The notes beneath the pieces were generated by a model. The model made no database searches. It saw only the letters and a list, made by a program, of their open reading frames with translations, and was not told where the DNA came from. From the NCBI GenBank assembly GCA_000433535.1, contig FR892679.1, forward strand, positions 48,228 through 93,150: DNA of 44,923 nucleotides, given 5' to 3'. Position numbers and translations under genes: made by a program. This stretch comes from Dorea sp. CAG:317 (GTDB taxonomy: Bacteria > Bacillota > Clostridia > Lachnospirales > Lachnospiraceae). Positions 33,562 through 41,401 of the stretch are shown here, one piece after another (position 1 is the first letter of the stretch; every line of letters begins with the position of its first letter).

Positions 33562-34092
33562 TTAAAAAAATATCCCAAATAGAATTCCGATGACAGTGCT
33601 CACATTGATCTTCCGTGAAAAAATAAATACTGCGGGGTGCTTAGGATCGATATATAAACAGTACACACTTCCCTCTGTCATATTTTTATTTAATTGTTTG
33701 TAAGATACATTTTGTGCTGTTTGCTCACGATAATGAATACCATTATATGTATATTCAAATACTGGAGATTGCGTAGAAATGCCATTCCCACCATAATAAG
33801 TATTGTAGCCACAATACACACCGTCTATCTTTTCTTTACATCTAAGCAATGAATAGAAGTCGTTGTAGCCAACTAAAATAAATATCAGCCCCAATATAAT
33901 AGATCCTAAAGGATAAATCAATGTTCCTCCGTATGGGACAACCAAAGATATAATAGAAATTATTCCAAACCCAATGAAAGAAATAAATATAGTCAAACTG
34001 ATCAGCGGCATAACCTTATATCGTTTCTTCTTAATAATAATGAACGATGCTATAGCAAACAGTACCGTTAGTATATGAATAATAATTACCAT
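33562..34092 (-). CDS. DUF3592-like membrane protein, 3' end frameshifted
   Basis: A 176-residue membrane protein with hydrophobic segments at about 4-21, 28-52 and 58-77 and a soluble middle part resembling DUF3592 (SPVFEYTYNGIHYREQT, then VYCLYIDPKHPAVF). The reading frame stops at 33562 inside a T7 tract in the last membrane helix. One more T would continue the frame through a hydrophobic segment (LTAGITMLLAFLPVLWSVIR) to a stop at 33503, so the present end is probably a frameshift. The function is unknown. AGGAA lies nine bases before the ATG. Confidence 0.65.
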   Translation of the reverse strand: MVIIIHILTVLFAIASFIIIKKKRYKVMPLISLTIFISFIGFGIISIISLVVPYGGTLIYPLGSIILGLIFILVGYNDFYSLLRCKEKIDGVYCGYNTYYGGNGISTQSPVFEYTYNGIHYREQTAQNVSYKQLNKNMTEGSVYCLYIDPKHPAVFIFSRKINVSTVIGILFGIFF

Positions 34093-34189
34093 ATCTGTTA
34101 TTTCCTATAATAATTCAATTCTTCTAAAATTTTTACATTTTCTTTAACCCATGAATTACCTGCAACTGTTTTATTTCCTTTCAAATATC

Positions 34190-34217
34190 TTGCCATGAGA
34201 TAGTCAGTTGATAAAAT
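34190..34217 (+). promoter_or_regulatory. Promoter of the toxin-like mRNA
   Basis: TTGCCA and TAAAAT, each one base from consensus, are separated by 16 bases on the plus strand. Transcription would start near 34224 and give a leader of about 70 bases before the small toxin-like gene. Confidence 0.55.
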
Positions 34218-34354
34218 AATACGAGGCACTACTCGGAAACGGTAGGCGGTTAGTCCTTCAACAAAGGTTGCCTTGTGAAAGGAGGGCAAACTTATGAGTG
34301 ATTTTGAAATGCTCTCCCTCGTACTAATGATACTAAGTATCGTTGTGACGATTT
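34215..34354 (-). ncRNA. Putative antisense antitoxin RNA
   Basis: Transcription from the minus-strand promoter at 34361-34389 would give an RNA complementary to the first two thirds of the toxin gene, its start codon and its ribosome site. A short CGAG/CTCG hairpin followed by TATTATTTTA near 34215-34235 could end it at about 140 nucleotides. Both ends are estimates; existence rests on the promoter and the layout only. Confidence 0.35.
34270..34288 (+). promoter_or_regulatory. Hairpin holding the toxin Shine-Dalgarno sequence
   Basis: GCCTT-GTGA-AAGG forms a small hairpin whose right arm is part of the AAAGGAGGG ribosome site; an upstream CCTT (CCTTCAACAAAGG) could pair with another AAGG as an alternative. 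A sequestered ribosome site in the leader is a common property of type I toxin mRNAs. Confidence 0.45.
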
Positions 34355-34395
34355 TGTTAGCATATATCAATCACCTATTCAAATGTCAAATCTGA
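34294..34395 (+). CDS. Small hydrophobic peptide, putative holin-like type I toxin
   Basis: A 33-residue peptide: a short acidic start (MSDFEML), one membrane helix (about residues 7-25) and a short tail ending KCQI. Size and pattern resemble the putative holin-like toxins (Hol-Tox) and TxpA/BsrG-type peptides of Gram-positive bacteria, which open or depolarise the membrane when overproduced. The ATG has an AAAGGAGGG site close upstream and lies behind its own promoter and hairpin leader. A promoter with a perfect TTGACA box points back from the 3' end of the gene and would give an antisense RNA. Toxicity and antitoxin action are inferred. Confidence 0.6.
   Translation: MSDFEMLSLVLMILSIVVTILLAYINHLFKCQI
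34361..34389 (-). promoter_or_regulatory. Antisense promoter inside the toxin gene
   Basis: On the minus strand a perfect TTGACA (34384-34389) and TATATG (34361-34366) are separated by 17 bases. It fires against the toxin-like gene from within its 3' end, the arrangement expected for a cis-antisense antitoxin. Confidence 0.5.
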
Positions 34396-34501
34396 CACTC
34401 TTAAAGTCTCTTCTAGAATAGATTTTTTGCAACTTTTTACACTTTTCTATTCCGGTTTATCACATGATTAGTGTGCTCAATATGAATATTTAATATTATA
34501 A

Positions 34502-34543
34502 AAAATCAGATAGAATCTTTTATTATAAATTCTATCTGATTTT
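34502..34543. terminator. Strong bidirectional terminator after the toxin module
   Basis: A perfect 15-base stem (AAAATCAGATAGAAT and its complement) with a 12-base loop, flanked by A and T runs on both sides. It would end the toxin-like mRNA on the plus strand at about 320 nucleotides and the lipoprotein transcript on the minus strand. The gap 34396-34604 holds nothing else recognisable. Confidence 0.85.
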
Positions 34544-34604
34544 AATTTCTGATAATTCTTATATTACACAAATGTTCCTTTATACAAAACTATATTTTGA
34601 TATT

Positions 34605-34922
34605 TTATTTCCTATAGAATGTTATTTCACCATTATACCCCATATCCATTACAAGTGTATCGCCTTCTACTGAATATTCAGTAACTTCCTCTGCGTGTTT
34701 CCTAATTAATTTTATCTCTGAATCACTAAGCACTTCATATGTTCCGGTGCCGCCACTCCAGTTGTAATCTCCTGATTCGTAAAATGCTATTTGAAGCTTT
34801 CCATCTTCCGTTTCCCATTCACCTATTAAGGAATTTTTTTGTTTTGAGCACCCTATACTCAGTATACACAAAATTCCAATCAGTAACCATCCCATAATCC
34901 TCATTTTCATTCTTTTCATCAT
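34605..34922 (-). CDS. Small lipoprotein (DUF5640-like)
   Basis: A 105-residue secreted lipoprotein. The basic start (KRMKMR), hydrophobic helix (about 8-22) and lipobox LSIGC give a mature protein lipidated at about Cys25. The rest is a small beta-rich domain beginning LIGEWETEDGKLQIAFYESG, the pattern of lipocalin-like DUF5640-type domains that are common in Lachnospiraceae. Function unknown. AAGGA lies six bases before the first of two adjacent ATG codons. It is divergent from the HTH regulator, which might control it. Confidence 0.65.
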   Translation of the reverse strand: MMKRMKMRIMGWLLIGILCILSIGCSKQKNSLIGEWETEDGKLQIAFYESGDYNWSGGTGTYEVLSDSEIKLIRKHAEEVTEYSVEGDTLVMDMGYNGEITFYRK

Positions 34923-34991
34923 CTTACATCCTTTCCACTTTATTTGTGCAATATATATCTACACTGTAATTCTACCATACATATCAACCCC

Positions 34992-35020
34992 TTACAATAG
35001 ACTGTGAAATAAAATATGAT
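34992..35020 (+). promoter_or_regulatory. Possible promoter of the HTH regulator
   Basis: TTACAA and TATGAT are separated by 17 bases, in the 121-base gap shared with the divergent lipoprotein gene. The -10 box is good and the -35 box weak. No clear promoter for the lipoprotein was found. Confidence 0.4.
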
Positions 35021-35043
35021 ATATATACAGGAGGTTTATATTA

Positions 35044-35280
35044 ATGAACGATTCAGAATTTGGAACTATAAAATTACATTTAAAAGAATTGATGGAAGAA
35101 CAAAATCTTTCCTTAAGCAAGTTATCTTTTCGCGCTGAAATGCAAAGGACACAATTAAAGCATTACTATGACAATACCATCCAGCGATTAGACATTGCTG
35201 TTCTTTCTCGTCTTTGTTATGCACTAAATTGTAACCTTAATGATTTATTAGAGTATATTCCCCCTTCTACTAATGATTAA
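35044..35280 (+). CDS. Short Cro/CI-type HTH regulator
   Basis: A 78-residue XRE-type DNA-binding protein, essentially one helix-turn-helix domain (KLHLKELMEEQNLSLSKLSFRAEMQRTQLKHYYDN reads as helices 1-3, given here by its ends KLHLKEL and LKHYYDN) followed by the conserved RLCYALNCNLNDLLEYIP segment. It matches the HTH_26 type of small autonomous regulators. AGGAGG lies nine bases before the ATG. The divergent lipoprotein gene is the obvious candidate target. A terminator follows the stop. Confidence 0.85.
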   Translation: MNDSEFGTIKLHLKELMEEQNLSLSKLSFRAEMQRTQLKHYYDNTIQRLDIAVLSRLCYALNCNLNDLLEYIPPSTND

Positions 35281-35290
35281 TATGTACAAA

Positions 35291-35330
35291 AAAAGCACTT
35301 GCTTCACAATCAAAGCCTGTGCTTATTTTT
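35291..35330. terminator. Terminator after the HTH regulator
   Basis: AAGCAC and GCTT pair with AAGC and GTGCTT across a short internal loop, with an A run before and ATTTTT after. It serves the HTH gene; the minus-strand lipase gene ends about 60 bases further on. Confidence 0.7.
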
Positions 35331-35393
35331 ATAATTCGATTATATTTATCATTGTAATATTTTATAAAATTTTCACTTCTATTTTGCTTTATT

Positions 35394-36164
35394 TTACAAT
35401 CCCTTCTCTTTCAATCCATGCACCAACTCTACATAGAATTCTCTCACATCAAACCCTTGAATATTTTCTCGATTCAGATCAATCATATCTCCATGAGAGA
35501 TTCCTCTTTTTCCATCAACTGTCAGAAAATGATAATCTTCTCCCCACGGAAACGAGCTTTCTGACACGAGTCCGTCATTTGATCCATCAAAATATTTTAC
35601 CAATTCATAGGAAAAATTTAATGGAAATCTTCCGCCGGAAGCAACATTTAACTTAGAACCGACACTCTGATAATACACATTCGGCTGATCTACTACTTCT
35701 TCATTCAAGTTTCGGCAGGCAGATGCGGTCAAATCTTCTACAGCCGCAAGAAAATCCGGTTTTAAATCACCAAGCTTCTTAAGCGCTGCATTATATCCGT
35801 CTGCGATTTTTTGTTTCGCAGCTTCCGGAATCTTATCCAATAAATAATCTGCAAATTCGCATCCTCTGTGTGGAGTGTTAATCGTCGTAAGTGACGCCAC
35901 ATACTGTGACATACCCAGCCGGCTGATTGCGTAACGGGTATCAAGACCTCCTTTGGAATGTGCGATTACATTCACTTTAGAAGCCCCTGTTTCTTTTAGA
36001 ACTTCCATGATCCGTTCACTTAATTCTCTCCCGCTGTCCGCAACAGATGCTGCTGACTGATGATTTCCGTAATAGATTCTTGCACCGTGTCTTTTTAGTT
36101 CTTTCGGAATACGCCCCCAATAATTAAAATATCGGAAATCGCGAAAGAAGACACCATGAACCAT
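35394..36164 (-). CDS. Alpha/beta hydrolase (lipase-like) domain, downstream part of a frameshifted gene
   Basis: A 256-residue lipase-type domain. Oxyanion motif VHGVFF is at the start, the nucleophile elbow is AHSKGG (S70), a likely acid is in the DGSNDGLV region and a likely histidine in GISHGD near the end. These fit triacylglycerol lipase or esterase relatives. The frame begins in the middle of the first core strand: the preceding bases encode YPIL in this frame, just after an A6 tract at 36191-36196 where the frame of the upstream membrane part is lost. It is therefore the second half of one gene. The substrate is unknown. Confidence 0.75.
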   Translation of the reverse strand: MVHGVFFRDFRYFNYWGRIPKELKRHGARIYYGNHQSAASVADSGRELSERIMEVLKETGASKVNVIAHSKGGLDTRYAISRLGMSQYVASLTTINTPHRGCEFADYLLDKIPEAAKQKIADGYNAALKKLGDLKPDFLAAVEDLTASACRNLNEEVVDQPNVYYQSVGSKLNVASGGRFPLNFSYELVKYFDGSNDGLVSESSFPWGEDYHFLTVDGKRGISHGDMIDLNRENIQGFDVREFYVELVHGLKEKGL

Positions 36165-36733
36165 AAGAATCGGATATTTTGTGTCGCAGATTTTTTCATT
36201 CCTTCGTTCAAGGTAATATAGATTTTTTCATTTTCAAAAGACACTTCGTTGGAAGCAAGACGCATAAGTTTTGTAAGCACAATAAGATTTACAATCGGAA
36301 TAAAACCGCACATAATTCCTATCACACGCCATTTGATTCCGATTTGGACAGAGCTTATATATAACCGGATGATCCCATTCCAGAATACCACCGCCTCTGC
36401 CAAAAATACACAAAGAAGGTTAAGTAGCCACAGTAGCTTATTTTCTTTGAATACGACCGGAATCATAGCCAGTATATATACTGCTGATATCAGCATAGAA
36501 ATCAAAAATATTCTGAGGAGCTCACATCCGCTATAACAAAAGCGAAGTCTTCGGCTTGTAATCTTTCCCCTTTCCATTGTCGGTTTTATATTTACTATGA
36601 AATAAAAAACAAGTAGAAAAATCATTCCCCATATTCCGAGAAACTTATCGTAAAGAATCGGAAGATTCCCAGTTAAAATAACGACTGCCGATGCCACAAG
36701 CCTTACACACCACGTTTTGATTGTATTTCCCAT
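36095..36733 (-). CDS. Membrane domain, upstream part of a frameshifted lipase gene
   Basis: A 212-residue frame with about five hydrophobic segments (near 8-25, 32-48, 70-90, 99-120 and 130-155). Residues up to about 181 (SFENEKIYITLNEGMKK) look genuine; the last 30 are the lipase gene read in the wrong frame. Adding one A to the A6 tract at 36191-36196 would join the membrane part to the lipase part as MKKICDTKYPILMVHG, giving a protein of about 440 residues with an outer or inner membrane-tethered lipase. GGAGG lies ten bases before the ATG. It follows the TraX-like gene by 20 bases. Confidence 0.65.
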   Translation of the reverse strand: MGNTIKTWCVRLVASAVVILTGNLPILYDKFLGIWGMIFLLVFYFIVNIKPTMERGKITSRRLRFCYSGCELLRIFLISMLISAVYILAMIPVVFKENKLLWLLNLLCVFLAEAVVFWNGIIRLYISSVQIGIKWRVIGIMCGFIPIVNLIVLTKLMRLASNEVSFENEKIYITLNEGMKKSATQNIRFLWFMVSSFAISDILIIGGVFRKN

Positions 36734-36753
36734 ATCTGCTTTTCCTCCTTACC

Positions 36754-37506
36754 TTACAGAAAGAATAACACTCTTATCACCCCAAGTACAAGTAAATGTA
36801 CCGGATAAAACCAATAGAAAAACCATTTGGAAAAATTCTGTCCTTTTTCCGCTCTTTTCCCGTTATAAAAATAAAGGAGTATGATTGCGGCAAATATCAT
36901 TCCTGCCATACTTCCAAGTGTATAGGTGACATTCTCAACCAGCGAAAATCTTCCAATTCCTCCAAGAAAGTTAAAGCTGCCAAATAAACAGGTGGCTGCT
37001 GTAAATGCAATCTTTTTCCTTGTTCTGTTCTCTCTTGCCCATGCAAAAAGAAGAGTAAAAACAGGAGCCAGAAGCGCCCAGTCAGAAAGCAACGATATCA
37101 TAACAAAGAGGAAAATCAACGAGTATTTCCATTCTTTAATTTTCACATATTCTAATACGCACAAAAGGAAGAAGCACAACAACAACGTAAACATCATGTT
37201 CATTTCTGTAATGTTCAGTATTCTTCCCTTCGTATGAGACAGGCTATATGGAAGCTGTGACAAGACCGCGAACACAAGTAATCTCTTTCCGTATTGCTTT
37301 CTGGAATGTGTATAAGTAAAGCCCTCCACTAAGAAATAACACATTGTGATCGCAGTAAAGTAACCGATATCTGTAAAAAATTCAGCCCAAAATGTACCTG
37401 TCTCCATAAAAATATAGGAAATATGATTCAATAACATGACAAACATAGCAAAGTATTTAATTGTATCCCGGGTGAAGCCGGATTTCGTATTCATTATCAT
37501 ATTCAT
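36754..37506 (-). CDS. TraX family membrane protein
   Basis: A 250-residue membrane protein of the TraX family (PF05857), with about eight hydrophobic segments and the family patterns TRDTIKYFAMFVMLLNHI, YFLVEGFTYTHSRKQYGKRLL and the ending FYWFYPVHLLVLGVIR. TraX in F-type plasmids acetylates pilin; chromosomal copies in Firmicutes are more likely acyltransferases of unknown substrate. There are no other transfer genes nearby, so a role in conjugation is not implied. It lies between the damaged ABC permease and the split lipase gene. Confidence 0.85.
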   Translation of the reverse strand: MNMIMNTKSGFTRDTIKYFAMFVMLLNHISYIFMETGTFWAEFFTDIGYFTAITMCYFLVEGFTYTHSRKQYGKRLLVFAVLSQLPYSLSHTKGRILNITEMNMMFTLLLCFFLLCVLEYVKIKEWKYSLIFLFVMISLLSDWALLAPVFTLLFAWARENRTRKKIAFTAATCLFGSFNFLGGIGRFSLVENVTYTLGSMAGMIFAAIILLYFYNGKRAEKGQNFSKWFFYWFYPVHLLVLGVIRVLFFL

Positions 37507-37569
37507 TGTTGTTTTCTCTTTCTCGAAGCTTTTATCGGATTTCGCATCCTGTATAATGCCGGATTCTTC

Positions 37570-39072
37570 TTATACGTTCTCATCAATATTCCTCCTAAAT
37601 CCTACATAGGTTGCAATAAAGTAAACGGTATAGATTCCGAAGAATAGAATAAATGCTATGCCAAAATATTGGAAAATTGATTTAGAGACACCTGTGAAAA
37701 ATATAAATTTCCGGCTCATGTAGATTCCGATGATTCCACTGATTCCGGCTGCAAATAATGCCGGGCACAGATAATAAGCGATCAACTGTTTCCGCACAGT
37801 CCTTGAAAGCTCTCTTCTGTCAAGTCCCAACTTTCGAAGCACATCATAGCGGAAGCGGTATTTTGTGGAATCTGATAACTGTTGAACCGATAGCACTGTA
37901 AGTGCAACGCATACAAACACAAGTCCTACATAAAAGGCTGGAAATATGATCGCCGATAGCATATAGCGCACCTCCGGGACTGCATTATCCCTCACCAGAT
38001 TTACAGCAGCGTAGGTTACCACTGTATCCGAGCCAAAGCACCAGTTATTTTCTTTCTCGTCCTGATCGCCAAAGGCAAGGTCGTTACAGAGATTGTCAAG
38101 CTTCTGACTGAGAGACTGCGGTGCTTTCCCATTAAGATCAACTGCCAGCTCCGAATAATACGGCGTCATCTTCTCAATGATATGATCCGGTACTACAATG
38201 ACATAGTCTCCTCCGTTATGTCCGTCTTGGGAAAAGGGTTCTGTTCGGTATCCGGCAAAGATAAGAGCTTTTCCTTCATTTATCTTCTTGCAGATCGATA
38301 AGTTTTTAGAAAAATCCCCCAATTCGTTATGAATGCGCTCCTTTAGATGAATCAGATATTCATTCTCTTCCAACACTGTCGGACGATACCCGAGCATCCT
38401 CCGCAAATGATTATAATCTGTAAGGCTCATAAACGTATCGGAATTACAATAAGACTGATCATTTCCCGTTCGGATCTTTTTCTCATTCGGTGTTCCGTCT
38501 TCGTTTTTGTAAATTGTACCAAAATATTTAAGGTGTGTATAAAGCCATGTATTTACTTCATTTGTTCCATCTGTATAAATCCGATAAGTAAAAAATTGTA
38601 AAAAGAGAGGTTAATGTTCCCATTGTAAAACGCATTGTCTTAAGCTTGGAGGCAAATTGTCGGAGAAGAAAAAGATTCTCTCCTTTATAAACTGCTTTCC
38701 CTTTCTTTCTCACATAACAGATAATCCACGCAGACAAGCCCGTATAAAAAAGATAGATTACAAGGACAAGACCAACGAGAAATAGGACGATGCCTCCGGT
38801 GCTTCCAACACCTCCGCTAAGCAACAATACTCCGAATGTGATTAAAAATAAAATTGAAACCGGAAACAACCAGCGTTTTATTTCTTCTCGCTTCTCCGTA
38901 ATCTCTTCATTCCGATCAACAGATAAATCCCGAATTCACGGCTTCTTTTTTCCAGAATAAAACGAACCATGTAATGAATGAGCCACGCAATGATCCACAC
39001 GATAAAGAAAGTGGCAATCCCGACCATAGCCGCCATCATTCCTGCAATGTTTCTATTCATCAGCCAGCTCAC
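37570..39072 (-). pseudogene. FtsX-like (BceB-type) ABC permease, broken by internal deletions
   Basis: Three pieces of one permease in different frames. The first (38878-39072) covers a membrane helix and EKRSREFGIYLLIGMKR. The second (from about 38895 to 38600) opens with ITEKREEIKRWLFPV, has two helices and ends in MRFTMGTLTSLFTI. The third (from about 38600 to 37570) opens with YRIYTDGTNEVNTW, carries the outer domain and the last three helices, and has a natural end. Intervening parts of a normal permease (the helix pair after GMK and the rest of the helix after LFTI) are missing, so deletions and not only frameshifts are involved. The N-terminus also looks short. Partner of the adjacent ATPase. 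Confidence 0.75.
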
Positions 39073-39760
39073 CTCCTGTCAGAGACAGTACGTCCAGAAT
39101 CTCATTTAAAAAGTCTCTTCTTGTTTTCTTCCCTCTTACGAGCTCGTGAAAAATACTGCCGTCCTTCAAGAACAGGATTCTGCTGCAATAACTTGCTGAA
39201 AACGCATCGTGTGTGACCATGAAGATAGTTGTCCGCAAGGTTTCGTTAAGCTTTGCAAATGTCCGAAGTAAGGTTTGCGCCGATTTTGAATCCAAAGCTC
39301 CTGTTGGCTCATCTGCAAGGAGAAGGCATGGTTCATTTACAAGAGCTCTCGCGCACGCACAGCGCTGCTTCTGACCGCCGGATACTTCATATGGAAACTG
39401 GTTCTTTATCCCATCGATTCCGAGAAGCTTCATCATCTGATCACATTTTCTTTGTATCTCTTTGCGGTTGCCCTTGCGAAGCGTCATTGCCAGAAGAATA
39501 TTTTCCTCTAATGTCAAGGTGTCCAGAAGATTGTAGTCCTGAAATACAAAGCCCAGATTCTTCTTTCGAAAATCTGACAGCTCATCTTCACTAAGCTCTG
39601 TAATATCGACATCCTGATAATAGATATGACCTGCTGTTACGCGGTCAATTGTAGAAAGCATATTAAGAAGTGTCGTTTTGCCGGAGCCGGACGCCCCCAT
39701 AACACCTATGAATTCTCCCTGATCCACATGAAAGCTTACCCGATCGACTGCCTTTGTCAC
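39053..39760 (-). CDS. ABC transporter ATPase (BceA-like), native start lost
   Basis: A 235-codon ATPase of the BceA/LolD group with Walker A GASGSGKTT, signature VSGGQKQR and Walker B LLLADEPTGALD. The conserved N-terminus continues upstream in frame (IRVSDVEKYYGNGSN, to about 39805) but has no start codon there; it runs directly into the kinase gene. The only start is an internal GTG at 39760 without a clear ribosome site, so the product would lack its first strand. The 3' end contains a GGAGG that could serve the permease. In intact systems this ATPase and the permease sense and remove bacitracin-like peptides. Confidence 0.8.
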   Translation of the reverse strand: MTKAVDRVSFHVDQGEFIGVMGASGSGKTTLLNMLSTIDRVTAGHIYYQDVDITELSEDELSDFRKKNLGFVFQDYNLLDTLTLEENILLAMTLRKGNRKEIQRKCDQMMKLLGIDGIKNQFPYEVSGGQKQRCACARALVNEPCLLLADEPTGALDSKSAQTLLRTFAKLNETLRTTIFMVTHDAFSASYCSRILFLKDGSIFHELVRGKKTRRDFLNEILDVLSLTGGELADE

Positions 39761-39791
39761 ATTGCTTCCATTTCCATAATATTTTTCTACA

Positions 39792-40721
39792 TCACTTACA
39801 CGAATATAACCCCATACCTGTAGAACGCTCTGTCTTTCGTCCGTTGCTTCCGGTGAACCCTTTTTCGAAAATCCGCTCGATTTCCTCCGGCTTTATACCG
39901 ATTCCGTTGTCTTTTACCGTCAGACGGACACCATTTTCTATATGCTCGGTAAAGATTCTGATATAAGCCCCTTGCTCCTTGCTGTATTTTGCACTGTTTA
40001 ATAATAGTTGATTCAAAATAAAACCGATCCATTTCCCATCGGTATATGCAACGTCCGGGCAATTCACTTCTGCCTGTATTCCCTTTTGTATCAGATATTG
40101 TTTGTTTCGCTGAAGGATCTCTGCCGCCGTTTATCCAAGATCTGTTTCCCGAATCATATAATCCTGATAAACCTCGTCTGATCTTGCATAATACAGGGCC
40201 ATGTCCACATAGTTTTCTATTTTTCGATTTTCAAGTGCAATTCGTCTGGTCAGTGTTTCTTTATGATTTTCACACATAAGATCAATCCCTGTGATCGGCG
40301 CTTTGATTTCATGTACCCAGCTCTCGATATATTCCCGATATTCTTTTTTCTCGTCTTCAATCGCACGAATCCGCTCAATGACCGATTTATTTGATTTTCT
40401 GATCAACTCTCGATAGATCTGATCCTCCAGATGCACAGAATCCGGCATCAGCTCTCCCAGAAGATAGCGCTGATCGATCTGCTCCATCATTTCTTTCATT
40501 TTCTTAAAATAATTCCTTCTGGAAAAATAGTGGACACTAAGCCACACAAGAAAGACCAGTCCCAAAACAACTGTAATCAGAATGCAATTGCTTTTCGGAT
40601 AACCGGTTATACGAAGAAAAAATAAGAGAAAACCAAGACACACAATCTGCAGAAGGATCAGCAAGATGCGATCCTTCAAGTATGACGCAAGGCTCATGGA
40701 GCCTGTACTTTCTCGTCTCAT
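39792..40721 (-). pseudogene. BceS-like sensor histidine kinase, broken
   Basis: An intramembrane-sensing kinase: two membrane helices (about residues 18-38 and 46-64) and the H-box SWVHEIKAPITG with H137. An in-frame TAA at 40131-40133 cuts the protein at residue 196. Reading through it, the frame continues without a break (TAAEILQRNKQYLIQKG) into the ATPase domain with the N-box (LNQLLLNSAKYS) and G-boxes (VKDNGIGI, STGMGLY). It then ends abruptly where the ATP transporter gene begins, about 20 residues before the usual C-terminus. Start overlaps the regulator stop (ATGA). Confidence 0.8.
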
Positions 40722-41401
40722 ATATAATACCCCATTCCTCGTTTTGTCTTAATATAGTCTTGTGGAAGGCCAATTTCTTTTAATTTGCCTCGAATACGAG
40801 TCATATTTACGCTCAGCGCATTATCATCAAGAAAGACCTGCTGATCCCACAAATATTCAATCAGATCCATGCGGGAGACAATCTGTCCTTTGTGTAAAAG
40901 CAGACAGTGCAGAATCTTCAGTTCATTTTTCGTAAGCTCCGCCTGTGCATTTTCCCGATTGTCGGCAGTTTTCCTGTATATAACGCCTCTGGCAATGTCC
41001 AAGGTTAAATCACCGCAAACAATCGTTGTCTGTTCTTCATAATCTTTAGCTCTGGCAGAACGCTTCAACACGGCTGCAATACGCGCCAATAAAATAAGGG
41101 CTTGAAATGGTTTAGTGATATAGTCATCACCGCCCTTTAACATTCCGGTTAATTCATCCATAGAATCCGTGCGGCTGGTGAGAAAAATAATCGGCACTTC
41201 AGAACTTTTACGGATTTCTGTACAGATATCATAACCGGACTCTACCGGAAGATTAAGATCCAGTAAGAGAAGATCCGGTTCTTTTTCTAATACTGTTCCA
41301 GCCACATCCGTAAAATCTTCTACTTCTGACACCTGATATAATGCATTCGATAAAAGTTGGCATAATTCCTGCCGGATGGCCGGCTCATCTTCCACTACCA
41401 T
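40718..41401 (-). CDS. OmpR-family response regulator (BceR-like)
   Basis: A 227-residue regulator with a receiver domain (phospho-acceptor D48, switch Thr in FLTSR, Lys in YITKPF) and a winged-helix DNA-binding domain ending VKTKRGMGYYI-like (here IKTKRGMGYYI). It is the partner of the damaged kinase. The reading frame is intact, but it begins MVVEDE, two or three residues short of the usual start, only 11 bases after the rlmH stop and without a recognisable ribosome site, so its upstream control region may also have been lost. Confidence 0.85.
   Translation of the reverse strand: MVVEDEPAIRQELCQLLSNALYQVSEVEDFTDVAGTVLEKEPDLLLLDLNLPVESGYDICTEIRKSSEVPIIFLTSRTDSMDELTGMLKGGDDYITKPFQALILLARIAAVLKRSARAKDYEEQTTIVCGDLTLDIARGVIYRKTADNRENAQAELTKNELKILHCLLLHKGQIVSRMDLIEYLWDQQVFLDDNALSVNMTRIRGKLKEIGLPQDYIKTKRGMGYYI

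Larger units (their letters stand above)
34098..34370 (-). pseudogene. Possible gene remnant antisense to the toxin module
   Basis: A 90-codon open frame six bases upstream of the DUF3592 gene. Its last 35-40 codons (LMARYLKGNKTVAGNSWVK to EELNYYRK) read like the end of a genuine helical protein, whereas the first half is the antisense of the small toxin gene and its leader and shows no protein-like pattern. It may be the tail of a gene cut by insertion of the toxin module. No family was recognised and expression is doubtful. Confidence 0.3.

Noticed and set aside
35273..35656. Plus-strand frame of 127 codons after the HTH gene
   Set aside because: It overlaps the HTH terminator and then runs antisense to the lipase gene; no ribosome site and no protein-like pattern.
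36754..37506. TraX-like gene as a sign of a conjugative element
   Set aside because: No relaxase, coupling protein, integrase or attachment repeats are visible; chromosomal TraX-like genes are common in Firmicutes.
33503..40133. All frame breaks in the accessory block as plain sequencing errors
   Set aside because: The two homopolymer cases could be errors, but missing conserved segments in the permease, the kinase-ATPase fusion and a nonsense codon cannot be explained by single-base homopolymer errors, and neighbouring core genes with many homopolymers are intact.
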